Shown here: piece after piece, positions 25,661 to 33,093 of the stretch
Numbering within the stretch: the stretch's first letter is position 1
How the letters are laid out: each line of letters opens with the position of its first letter
Assembly (NCBI RefSeq): GCF_016591975.1
Contig: NZ_AP024169.1
Coordinates: 3,263,001-3,327,000, forward strand
Source: Anaeromicropila herbilytica
Lineage (GTDB): Bacteria; Bacillota; Clostridia; Lachnospirales; Lachnospiraceae
DNA length: 64,000 nt
Direction: 5' to 3'
Translations under genes and position numbers: made by a program
The notes under the pieces: model-generated
The model's input: only the letters and a program-made list of their open reading frames with translations
Told to the model about the DNA's origin: nothing
Databases searched by the model: none

Positions 25661-26974
25661 TTACACTTCTTCAAAAATACTTGCTAGTTGTTCAACGACC
25701 TCATCAAAGGAATACTTATCATCAACATTTTGCAATAGAAAATGGTTTACATCATCTATCTTCTCAATTGCATTATCAATATTTTTATTCGAACCTTTTT
25801 TATATGCTCCAATATTAATTAAATCTTCTGCTTCATTATATGTAGCCATAATATTTTTCAGTTGATTTGCCACACTTTTATGTTCTTTAGTAGCAATTGA
25901 ACTCATAACACGTGAAATACTTTGCAGAATATCAATTGCTGGGTAATGGTTTTTATGAGCAAGCTTTCTAGATAACATAATATGACCATCTAGAATACCT
26001 CTTGCGGTATCTGTGATTGGTTCGTTAAAATCATCACCATCAACAAGTACGGTATACAACCCTGTAATTGATCCCACTTCTGAGTTACCTGCTCTTTCAA
26101 GTAACATAGGCATCTCAGAATATACACTAGGTGGATATCCCCTAGTAACAGGTGGTTCACCAGTAGCAAGTCCTATCTCTCTTTGTGCCATCGAAAAACG
26201 CGTCAATGAATCCATCATTAATAACACATCTTTTCCTTGATCTCTGAAATATTCTGCGATAGCTGTCGCTGTCTTTGCAGCTTTATTACGAATCAAAGCT
26301 GGTTTATCCGAAGTTGCAACAACTACAACCGAACGCTTCATACCCTCTTCGCCAAGGTCTCTTTCAATAAATTCACGAACCTCTCTACCACGTTCTCCAA
26401 TTAAGGCAATAACATTTATATCGGCCTTGGTATTTCTTGCAAACATACCAAGTAAAGTACTCTTACCAACACCACTACCTGCAAAGATACCAATTCTTTG
26501 GCCTTTTCCTACTGTGATAAGTCCATCTACTGCTTTTACACCAAGTGTTAAAACTTCATCAATCAATTTTCTTTTCAGTGGATCAGGTGGGGATGCTTCT
26601 ACCGAATAATAGGAACTTGACTTTAAGATTGAACCATCTATTGGATTTCCAAGACCATCTAATGTTTTACCTAATAGATGGTCTCCTACTGGTACTTTAA
26701 GCGACTCATTTGTACTCTCAACTGTACTTCCAATACCAATTCCTTCAACGTTATCATAAGGCATTAGTAGAATACGATTGTCCTTAAATCCTACAACTTC
26801 TGCCATAATAGACTTTGTCTTGTCTTGAGAGACAATAATGCATAGATCTTTTAAGTTGGCATTTGGTCCAATAGATTCAATGGTTAACCCAACTACCTTT
26901 ACTACTTTTCCTAATCTTTTTTCATAAGATTTATTTAATAAATCATGATATTTGTCTAAATCTATTGAATTCAA
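25661..26974 (-). CDS. fliI: Flagellar export ATPase FliI
   Basis: A 437-residue ATPase of the F1-beta-like export family. Walker A is GSGVGKST at residues 166-173, Walker B is VLLMMDSLTRF, and the family-specific ERGREVREFIE and the arginine-finger region are present. It powers unfolding and entry of export substrates, with FliH as regulator. The start appears to be a TTG at 26972-26974 after GGAGG and AAGGGG. The length is typical (about 435-440). The order fliH-fliI-fliJ is standard. Confidence 0.97.
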   Translation of the reverse strand: MNSIDLDKYHDLLNKSYEKRLGKVVKVVGLTIESIGPNANLKDLCIIVSQDKTKSIMAEVVGFKDNRILLMPYDNVEGIGIGSTVESTNESLKVPVGDHLLGKTLDGLGNPIDGSILKSSSYYSVEASPPDPLKRKLIDEVLTLGVKAVDGLITVGKGQRIGIFAGSGVGKSTLLGMFARNTKADINVIALIGERGREVREFIERDLGEEGMKRSVVVVATSDKPALIRNKAAKTATAIAEYFRDQGKDVLLMMDSLTRFSMAQREIGLATGEPPVTRGYPPSVYSEMPMLLERAGNSEVGSITGLYTVLVDGDDFNEPITDTARGILDGHIMLSRKLAHKNHYPAIDILQSISRVMSSIATKEHKSVANQLKNIMATYNEAEDLINIGAYKKGSNKNIDNAIEKIDDVNHFLLQNVDDKYSFDEVVEQLASIFEEV

Positions 26975-26999
26975 ATCCCCTTATTCCTCCATTCAACGA

Positions 27000-27782
27000 T
27001 TAGATATTTGCTAGTAATTTTAAATTAGTTAACAAACTTTTTAATTGAACATCCAAGCTACAATCGATAATACTATTTTCAGTTTCTATCATACATTGAT
27101 TCTGTTCTAAACTCTGATCTTCGAACACTTCAATTCTTGCTCCTTCTCTAAGTTCACCTAGAAAATCATTTCGATGAGTATAAACCATATTAAAATCATC
27201 TTTTGATACTTTAATCAAAAAGTTCATATTATTATTCATATTATTTAACGTATTCTTCACAAGATGTAAAATAACTTCTTTCTGATCTTCAATTATTACA
27301 CCTGTAATTTTCTCGATTAAAGAAATCATGATTCCAGCAAACTTTGGTTCAAGTTCAGCAACTTGATCTTTGAATTCTTCCTGATTTCTTATTTTCTCAT
27401 TTTCCAACTCTGTCTGTAAATTATTTATTTTTTCAAGACCAGATTCATAACCTTCCTTATAACCTTCTTCTCTTGCATTAGAAAGGATAGCCTCACGTTC
27501 TTTATAAGCTTCCATTTTTGCACTTTCAACAATTTCATTGGACTTTCTAATAGCATCTTCAAGTAATGTATTGGCTCTTTCCTTCATCAATTCAGCTTCT
27601 TCCATTACTAGTTTTTCAATCCTATCCTGCGAAATTCCTTCTATCTCATTTTCAGGTTCATCAAGAAATTGTTGACTATGAAATGAGATAGGCTGATATG
27701 CATCTGGTTTGATGTTCGAATCAATAATTCGTTTCTCACCTTTGTCAAAAAATATATAATGCGATTTAATAAGATTAGACAA
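27000..27782 (-). CDS. fliH: Flagellar export regulator FliH
   Basis: A 260-residue FliH. The N-terminus MSNLIKSHYIF fits clostridial FliH. The middle (about 65-150) is a long E/K-rich coiled coil that includes AREEGYKEGYESGLEKI, the usual GxxxG-type stretch. The C-terminal domain contacts FliI and resembles the F-ATPase delta subunit. I place the start at a TTG at 27780-27782, eleven bases behind GGAGG and matching the family start; a GTG six codons upstream is an alternative. The chosen start overlaps the fliG stop by 8 bp, so the two are coupled. Confidence 0.9.
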   Translation of the reverse strand: MSNLIKSHYIFFDKGEKRIIDSNIKPDAYQPISFHSQQFLDEPENEIEGISQDRIEKLVMEEAELMKERANTLLEDAIRKSNEIVESAKMEAYKEREAILSNAREEGYKEGYESGLEKINNLQTELENEKIRNQEEFKDQVAELEPKFAGIMISLIEKITGVIIEDQKEVILHLVKNTLNNMNNNMNFLIKVSKDDFNMVYTHRNDFLGELREGARIEVFEDQSLEQNQCMIETENSIIDCSLDVQLKSLLTNLKLLANI

Positions 27783-28785
27783 CGATCTCGTCACCTCCAC
27801 CCCTAGAAATTATAATTTCAGCGGAGTCTTCAAGCTTTCTAATAATATTAACGATCTTCTGTTGTGATTCTTCAACATCTTTTAATCTTACAGGACCCAT
27901 GAAATCCATATCTTCACGAATCATAGTAGCAAGACGTTTGGATAAGTTGTTAAAGATAACAGTCTGTACTTGTTCATTCGATCCCTTAAGTGCAACTGCA
28001 AGCTCATTATTATCAACTTCTCTAAGGACTCTTTGGATAGATTTATCATCAAGAGAAAGAATATCCTCGAATACAAACATCTTTCTTCTGATCTCGTCTG
28101 CAAGTTCTGGTTCTTCGATTTCGAGTGTTTCCATAATGTGTTTCTCTGTACCACGATCTACTGTATTTAAGATCTCTACGATCGAATCTACACCACCGAC
28201 AATTGTGTAATCTTGATTTACCAAAGATGCTAACTTTCTTTCTAACACTTTTTCTACCTCTTTAATTACATCTGGTGATGTTCTATCCATCTGCGCAATA
28301 CGTTTTGCAACATCTGCTTGTTTATCTGGTGATAAAGAAGAGATAATTGCTGATGCTTGAGAAGATGATAAATATGATAAAATTAATGCAATCGTTTGTG
28401 GATGTTCATCTTGAATAAAGTTTAGTAATTGACTTGCATCTGTCTTACGAACAAACTCGAATGGTCTAACCTGTAGTGATGCAGTAAGTTTACCAATAAC
28501 ATCTCTCGCTCTTTCTGATCCAAGTGCCTTCTCAAGAAGTTCTTTCGCATAACCAATACCACCTTCTGCGATATATTGTTGTGCCAAACAAATTTCGTAA
28601 AATTCATCCATAACTGCATCTTTGGTTGCAGGTGATACACTTCTCGTATTTGCGATCTCTAATGTCAATTGTTCAATCTCATCTTCTTTTAGATGTTTAA
28701 AAATAGATGCTGATTTTTCTGGTCCCAAAGCAATTAATAAGACCGCAGCTTTTTGTACTCCACTAATATCTGAATTCTTAGACAT
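27775..28785 (-). CDS. fliG: Flagellar motor switch protein FliG
   Basis: A 336-residue rotor protein of full length. The N-terminal domain holds KAAVLLIALGPEKSASIFKH, the middle holds the EHPQTIALILSYL motif that contacts FliM, and the C-terminal domain carries the charged ridge for MotA (RGTEKHIMETLEI to ELADEIRRKMFVFEDI, plus DDKSIQRVLREVD). It has the typical ending GGGDEIVV. It follows fliF by six bases, and its 3' end overlaps the fliH start. A complete torque helix suggests a working motor even though no motA or motB is seen here. Confidence 0.97.
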   Translation of the reverse strand: MSKNSDISGVQKAAVLLIALGPEKSASIFKHLKEDEIEQLTLEIANTRSVSPATKDAVMDEFYEICLAQQYIAEGGIGYAKELLEKALGSERARDVIGKLTASLQVRPFEFVRKTDASQLLNFIQDEHPQTIALILSYLSSSQASAIISSLSPDKQADVAKRIAQMDRTSPDVIKEVEKVLERKLASLVNQDYTIVGGVDSIVEILNTVDRGTEKHIMETLEIEEPELADEIRRKMFVFEDILSLDDKSIQRVLREVDNNELAVALKGSNEQVQTVIFNNLSKRLATMIREDMDFMGPVRLKDVEESQQKIVNIIRKLEDSAEIIISRGGGDEIVV

Positions 28786-28791
28786 TATCTA

Positions 28792-30393
28792 TCACCCCCA
28801 GTCATCACTAAGCCAGTTACGAAGTAATTGTGCAACCGCCTCAGGATTCTCTTCAACAAATTTTTCAATTAACTTACGAGTCTCTGATTTTTCATCAAAT
28901 TCAATATTTTCAAGTGATTGATTTTCTTTTGTTGTAGCAAGTAACTGCTCTACCGATAATTCTGGTTCTAATTCGGTTACTTCAACAGGAGCTGTTCCCT
29001 TGAATACAACAAAGATTAATAATGCGATAATCAATACTACTAATACTATTTGTAAGTATAAAGGCCAATTTAACCCTGTATCCGTGCTAGGTTGGAATAC
29101 TGGTTTTTGCCAAGCAATAATGGTAATCTTATCTGCTGAGATTCCAGTTGCACTAGATACGATAGTATACATATCTGGATCCACCGTCTGTTTCACTTGC
29201 GCACTATTTGCAAGAGCATATTCTTCAAATGTCGTATTTTTTAATTTACCTTGTTTCTTAAGATCATCTTCACGGTATGTCTTATATGATGTTAAAACAA
29301 TACTAATAGAAGATTCATCTTTTTTTATTGCGCCAACTTCATACTCTGTGTTGGTTACTTTTTCATTTGGTTTGTAATAATCTTTTTCTACTTTCACACT
29401 ACTAGATGAATTTGAGCCATCCTGCGTTTCATAAGTAGTTCCATCGTTTGAATCTGTTCCTGGTACACCTGCAGATGAACCATTTGCGCCATCTGAAGTA
29501 TAGGTATACTTATTGTCTAATACGCCTTGCTCCTGATCTGTAGCAGGGCTATACTCTGTAAACATTTCTGAAACTTTATTCATATCAAAGCTTAAGTTAG
29601 GAACAACTTGGGCGTCATCATAATCTACTGATTTAATTAACAAAGAAACAACTTTATTAGAAATATCGTTCGTTAATTTATTTTTATAATCTAAAACAGA
29701 ATTTACACTTGTACCATTTGTCAGATCGGAATCACCAGTAAATAAAAGTGTTCCATATTGATCAGCGATACGAATGCTATCCGTCGATTTATTTCCTAAT
29801 TTCATTGCAACCAAATTCGCAATTGTCTCAGGTGTCTCTTTCGAGAAATCCTTTGATACTGTTAATAAAACACTAGCTGATATGTCTTTCTTTTCTTCTA
29901 AAATTGTATCGTCCGTATTATCATCGCTAATATTTACAACTGCATCTTTAATACCATTGATTGCTATTAACATAGTTCTTATCTGATCTTGTTGATATAA
30001 CAACCATCTCTTAGATTTTTCACTCTCAGTTGTTGAAAAGCTACTATTAAATGCATCTTCTAGACTCATTGATGTAGATGGAATATCATTTTTTCCTAAT
30101 AATAATAATGCATCTGAATATTTTTCTTTATTTACACTAATCGTCTTACTTCCATTCGACAATTTATAACTAATTCCATCTGCCTTTAATACCTCAGTAA
30201 CTTGGCTTGCATCCTTCGTAGTATCAGTTGTAACAAGTTCAACCATCTGTGGTTTTGATATGAAATAAGAAAGGATTACAATCGACATTATGACAACAGC
30301 AGTAACGCTAATAATTATTGTTTTTTGCTTATTTGTGAAGCTGTTCCACTTGTCCAATAACTGGGTAGGTATTTTTTTTAATCGCTCTACCAT
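28792..30393 (-). CDS. fliF: Flagellar MS-ring protein FliF
   Basis: A 533-residue MS-ring subunit. It has a first membrane helix at about 27-45, a periplasmic-type YscJ/FliF domain (about 48-220) with SRWLLYQQDQIRTMLIAI-like DE.RL. region, and a second membrane helix at about 450-470. The C-terminal cytoplasmic tail (about 475-533) carries the FliG-binding helix with KFVEENPEAVAQLLRNWLSDD. The linker contains a low-complexity D/G/S region (about 300-345). The ATG follows AAGGAG. A spacer of 281 bp parts it from fliE. Confidence 0.96.
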   Translation of the reverse strand: MVERLKKIPTQLLDKWNSFTNKQKTIIISVTAVVIMSIVILSYFISKPQMVELVTTDTTKDASQVTEVLKADGISYKLSNGSKTISVNKEKYSDALLLLGKNDIPSTSMSLEDAFNSSFSTTESEKSKRWLLYQQDQIRTMLIAINGIKDAVVNISDDNTDDTILEEKKDISASVLLTVSKDFSKETPETIANLVAMKLGNKSTDSIRIADQYGTLLFTGDSDLTNGTSVNSVLDYKNKLTNDISNKVVSLLIKSVDYDDAQVVPNLSFDMNKVSEMFTEYSPATDQEQGVLDNKYTYTSDGANGSSAGVPGTDSNDGTTYETQDGSNSSSSVKVEKDYYKPNEKVTNTEYEVGAIKKDESSISIVLTSYKTYREDDLKKQGKLKNTTFEEYALANSAQVKQTVDPDMYTIVSSATGISADKITIIAWQKPVFQPSTDTGLNWPLYLQIVLVVLIIALLIFVVFKGTAPVEVTELEPELSVEQLLATTKENQSLENIEFDEKSETRKLIEKFVEENPEAVAQLLRNWLSDDWG

Positions 30394-30674
30394 TTTTACA
30401 CTCCTTAAACTGTTTCGTATTTTATAGATGCAGAGTATTTCATTTTGTATTCCTTACCCTAGTAAAAATCGAACAATTTTACTAGTGAAACACTCTAGCT
30501 GAAATATTCCGCTCCTAAGATTCATGTGCTTATCATCTAAAATATAATTTGTAGTTTTTATTATTTTACAATAATTGTAAAATGTAATTATTATTGTAAA
30601 CGTATTTTACTGACCTAATCCAAAAGCACTATACCTATAGCACTAAAGCACTATTCATTAGGCAAAAAAATATC
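30394..30674. other. Structured spacer between fliE and fliF
   Basis: No coding sequence is seen in these 281 bp. There are perfect inverted repeats at 30459-30467/30477-30485 (CTAGTAAAA) and 30563-30572/30574-30583 (ATTTTACAAT). The second can also pair in part with 30590-30600, which would give an alternative fold. A short motif AGTGCT occurs three times on the coding strand between 30620 and 30660. None has a clear U tract, so termination is unlikely. It may set the dose of the flgB-flgC-fliE part relative to fliF. Confidence 0.5.
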
Positions 30675-30989
30675 CTAAAACTGCAAATTCATAATCTCTT
30701 TATATGCTTCGAGCACTTTATTTCTTACCGCAACAGTATACTGAAGAGAAAGATTAGCTTTTTGTTGAGCCACTTGCAAATCATGTGTATTATCATTATA
30801 TCCTAATGCATAGTTCATCTCTGCCTCTTCTGCAGCATTCGATAAACTATTTGTATCTTTAATCATTGATACTGCTGATTGAAAAACACTATCAAAAGAT
30901 TCATTGTTATTTTTACTTCCCACTTTATCAAGAATGGAGTCCTTATAAGAACTTGTCTCCATTAAATTCTTAATTGATGAAATATCCAT
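30675..30989 (-). CDS. fliE: Flagellar hook-basal body protein FliE
   Basis: A 104-residue FliE, the link between the MS ring and the rod and an early export substrate. The family pattern is LQVAQQKANLSLQYTVAVRNKVLEAYKEIMNLQF in its C-terminal third, with FDSVFQSAVSMIKDTN upstream. The size is normal. The ATG follows AGGGGG, and the gene is 11 bp after flgC. flgB-flgC-fliE is the standard start of the fla/che operon. Confidence 0.96.
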   Translation of the reverse strand: MDISSIKNLMETSSYKDSILDKVGSKNNNESFDSVFQSAVSMIKDTNSLSNAAEEAEMNYALGYNDNTHDLQVAQQKANLSLQYTVAVRNKVLEAYKEIMNLQF

Positions 30990-31000
30990 AATTAGCCCCC

Positions 31001-31441
31001 TTATTTAGTTCCTACTTCTAACCCCTTTAAAGCCATATTCTTTGTAGCATTAAAAGCTGTAACATTTGCTTCATAAGATCGGCTTGCATCTATTAGGTTT
31101 GTCATTTCTGTAACTGTATTTACGTTTGGATAGCTTACATATCCATCTTCATCCGCATCAGGATGTGAAGGATCATAAACCTTGTTCATTGGTGTTTTGT
31201 TATCTTCAACTATTGCTGTCACCTTAACACCATTTCCTGTTGTACCAGCAGTCGTTCTTAATACATCTCTAAATGCAGAAACATTCTTCTCAGCAAAAAC
31301 AACAGTTTTACGCTTATATGGTTCACCATTTTCATCCCTTGTTGTATTAACATTTGCAATATTTTGTGATATAATATCTGTCCTTAATCTCTGTGCTGTC
31401 ATTCCACTTGCACTTATATTCATTGCACTAAATATCGACAT
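31001..31441 (-). CDS. flgC: Proximal rod protein FlgC
   Basis: A 146-residue rod protein with the N-terminal ASGMTAQRLRTDIISQNIAN motif and C-terminal helix MTNLIDASRSYEANVTAFNA. The central part is GEPYKRKTVVF and DGYVSYPNVNTVTE. The size fits FlgC. It forms part of the rod with FlgB and FliE. The ATG lies behind GGGGGAA. Spacing is 67 bp after flgB. Confidence 0.97.
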   Translation of the reverse strand: MSIFSAMNISASGMTAQRLRTDIISQNIANVNTTRDENGEPYKRKTVVFAEKNVSAFRDVLRTTAGTTGNGVKVTAIVEDNKTPMNKVYDPSHPDADEDGYVSYPNVNTVTEMTNLIDASRSYEANVTAFNATKNMALKGLEVGTK

Positions 31442-31508
31442 CTTATTTCCCCCTTATTCAAATCTCACTATATCATTTTCTTTCTATTAAAAATGTAGCA
31501 TTTCTATT

Positions 31509-31898
31509 CTAATTCGCTGTTAGCACTGTTTTAATTCTACTAAACTCTTGATTCATAGAATCTAAAACCGTATAGTATTTAATCTGATTTTGTGCTAGAT
31601 AAGAATTTTCAGTATCAATATCTACATTATTTCCATCTTCCCTATAACTCAAATTTGAGTTGTCTGTATATGTAGTCGCTGTTAACGCTGACATGTCAGC
31701 ATTGGCCACTGACTTATCCAAAGAATCTCCTCCCGCAAGTTCCTCCATTAGATACGACTCGAATTGTACATCTTGCCTCTTGTAGTTTGGTGTGTCTACA
31801 TTTGCAATATTATTCGAAATCACTTCATTTCTCTTCCAGCTAGCATCAGCTGCTTTATTTAAAACATTTAGATAATTAAATGCACCTGTTCCTATCAT
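31509..31898 (-). CDS. flgB: Proximal rod protein FlgB
   Basis: A 129-residue rod protein and first gene of the fla/che operon. The N-terminal KRNEVISNNIANVDTPNYKR is the family signature; the C-terminal helix is YLAQNQIKYYTVLDSMNQ. Its ATG lies behind GGAAGGGAAG. The promoter at 31923-31951 and the codY terminator lie just upstream. The codY-flgB order is the same as in Bacillus subtilis. Confidence 0.97.
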   Translation of the reverse strand: MIGTGAFNYLNVLNKAADASWKRNEVISNNIANVDTPNYKRQDVQFESYLMEELAGGDSLDKSVANADMSALTATTYTDNSNLSYREDGNNVDIDTENSYLAQNQIKYYTVLDSMNQEFSRIKTVLTAN

Positions 31899-31922
31899 AT
31901 TTACACTTCCCTTCCTCTCATA

Positions 31923-31951
31923 ATTATAAATTCATTTGCAAAAAAAAACAA
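31923..31951 (-). promoter_or_regulatory. Sigma-A-type promoter of the fla/che operon
   Basis: On the minus strand, -35 TTGTTT (31946-31951), a 17-bp spacer that includes a run of T, and a perfect -10 TATAAT (31923-31928). The start of transcription would be near 31916, about 18 bases before the flgB ATG. It sits between the codY terminator and flgB. No sigma-D pattern (TAAA with GCCGATAA) was seen here, so the operon would be started by the housekeeping factor. Confidence 0.75.
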
Positions 31952-32040
31952 GAATTTTGTAGTTTTTTTTGTATATTTAGAATTAAGCAACAATTTTCTT
32001 TCTATACTGATAAATAATCTGTTTTTTCGCACAAAAAGAT

Positions 32041-32081
32041 ATAAAAAAGGATTTATGAGTATTTCTAACTCATAAATCCTT
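32041..32081 (-). terminator. Intrinsic terminator of codY
   Basis: A perfect 14-bp stem, AAGGATTTATGAGT (32047-32060) and its complement (32068-32081), with a 7-base loop. On the minus strand it is followed by a U tract (UUUUUUAU, reading below 32048). It separates codY from the fla/che operon. Confidence 0.92.
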
Positions 32082-32113
32082 CATCGATTTATTAGTAGAA
32101 ATCTCCTATTAGT

Positions 32114-32884
32114 TTAACTCTTCATTTTCTTAAGTTCATCGAACACCACATCATTTATTACTTTTATGTAGGTTCCCTTCATACCAGAAGATCTAGACTC
32201 TATGACGCCAGCACTTTCGAATTTTCTAAGTGCATTTACAATTACCGATCTTGTAATTCCTACTCTGTCAGCAATCTTACTTGCAACTAAAATTCCTTCG
32301 TTGCCATCAAGTTCTTCAAATATGTGAGTTATTGCTTCTAACTCTGAAAATGAAAGGGTACTAATTGCAGATTTCACTATTTGTACTTTTCTGCTTTCTT
32401 CTGCATTCTCTTCATTTACTGAACGCATCATTTCCAATCCAACTACAGTCGTTCCATATTCGCTTAATATGATATCATCTATATCATATTGAGCGTTACT
32501 TTTATATAGGAATAAAGTCCCAAGCCTTTCGCCTGCTATGTCTATTGGAATAATTATTGCTTCAAATTTACTTACATCATCAAATTCAAAGCCTAATGTA
32601 GTCAAATTCACATTTTCTTTTGTTGATAAGATATTAAGCAGTCGTTCATTTAACATACTATCGATGTAGCCACCAACATTGTCTTTAATCAATTCCCTAA
32701 TCTCATCGATATCAGTTCTATTCTTAATTCCTAATACCTTGCCCTTTTTACTAATAACAAGAATATTCGACTCTAAGATTTCGCTTAGCACTTCGCATAT
32801 ATCATTGAACACCACTTTATGTGAATTATTATTATGCAGAAGTTTATTAATTTTTCTAGTCTTATCTAGTAATTGTACACTCAT
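32114..32884 (-). CDS. codY: GTP- and branched-chain amino acid-sensing regulator CodY
   Basis: A 256-residue CodY. The N-terminal GAF domain binds Ile/Leu/Val, and the C-terminal winged helix-turn-helix binds DNA: ASKIADRVGITRSVIVNAL followed by KFESAGVIESRSSGMKGTYIK. The length (about 257-260 in the family) and the C-terminal motif are clear. The start is the ATG at 32882-32884 behind AGGGGGA; a GTG just before it is too close to that site. It represses many stationary-phase genes, and in Bacillus also the fla/che promoter that lies right after codY. A CodY-like box lies in its own leader. Confidence 0.96.
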   Translation of the reverse strand: MSVQLLDKTRKINKLLHNNNSHKVVFNDICEVLSEILESNILVISKKGKVLGIKNRTDIDEIRELIKDNVGGYIDSMLNERLLNILSTKENVNLTTLGFEFDDVSKFEAIIIPIDIAGERLGTLFLYKSNAQYDIDDIILSEYGTTVVGLEMMRSVNEENAEESRKVQIVKSAISTLSFSELEAITHIFEELDGNEGILVASKIADRVGITRSVIVNALRKFESAGVIESRSSGMKGTYIKVINDVVFDELKKMKS

Positions 32885-32911
32885 CACAATCCCCCTAGCA
32901 ATTTTATCAGA

Positions 32912-32926
32912 AATTTTCAGAATAGA
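32912..32926 (-). promoter_or_regulatory. Candidate CodY box in the codY leader
   Basis: The 15-mer AATTTTCAGAATAGA matches 12 of 15 positions of the CodY consensus (AATTTTC, W, GAAAATT). It lies downstream of the codY promoter and about 30 bp before the start codon, so binding would block elongation. A second box of 12 of 15 is at 33070-33084 (AATTTTCTGATTTTT), upstream of the promoter. Confidence 0.5.
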
Positions 32927-32985
32927 TTAAGACAATTGACTAGTTGTAAATAAATATGATTCGCTCAATTGTGTTATCTAGAGCA

Positions 32986-33014
32986 AGTTTATCATAAATA
33001 TTTTATAAAAACAA
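32986..33014 (-). promoter_or_regulatory. Promoter of codY
   Basis: -35 TTGTTT (33009-33014), spacer 17 bp, -10 TAAACT (32986-32991) extended by TG one base upstream. The leader would be about 95 bases long. This gives codY its own promoter behind topA. Confidence 0.6.
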
Positions 33015-33093
33015 TAGTTATTTAGTAATTTAGTCTTACTTTTGACATAATATCTTATTTTTCAGATTGAATTTTCTGATTTTTTGTAACTTT

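Noticed and set aside
31960..32010. A CodY box near the fla/che promoter (GAAAATT half-site around 31993)
   Set aside because: The best 15-mer has only 10 of 15 matches, which is expected by chance in such A+T-rich DNA.
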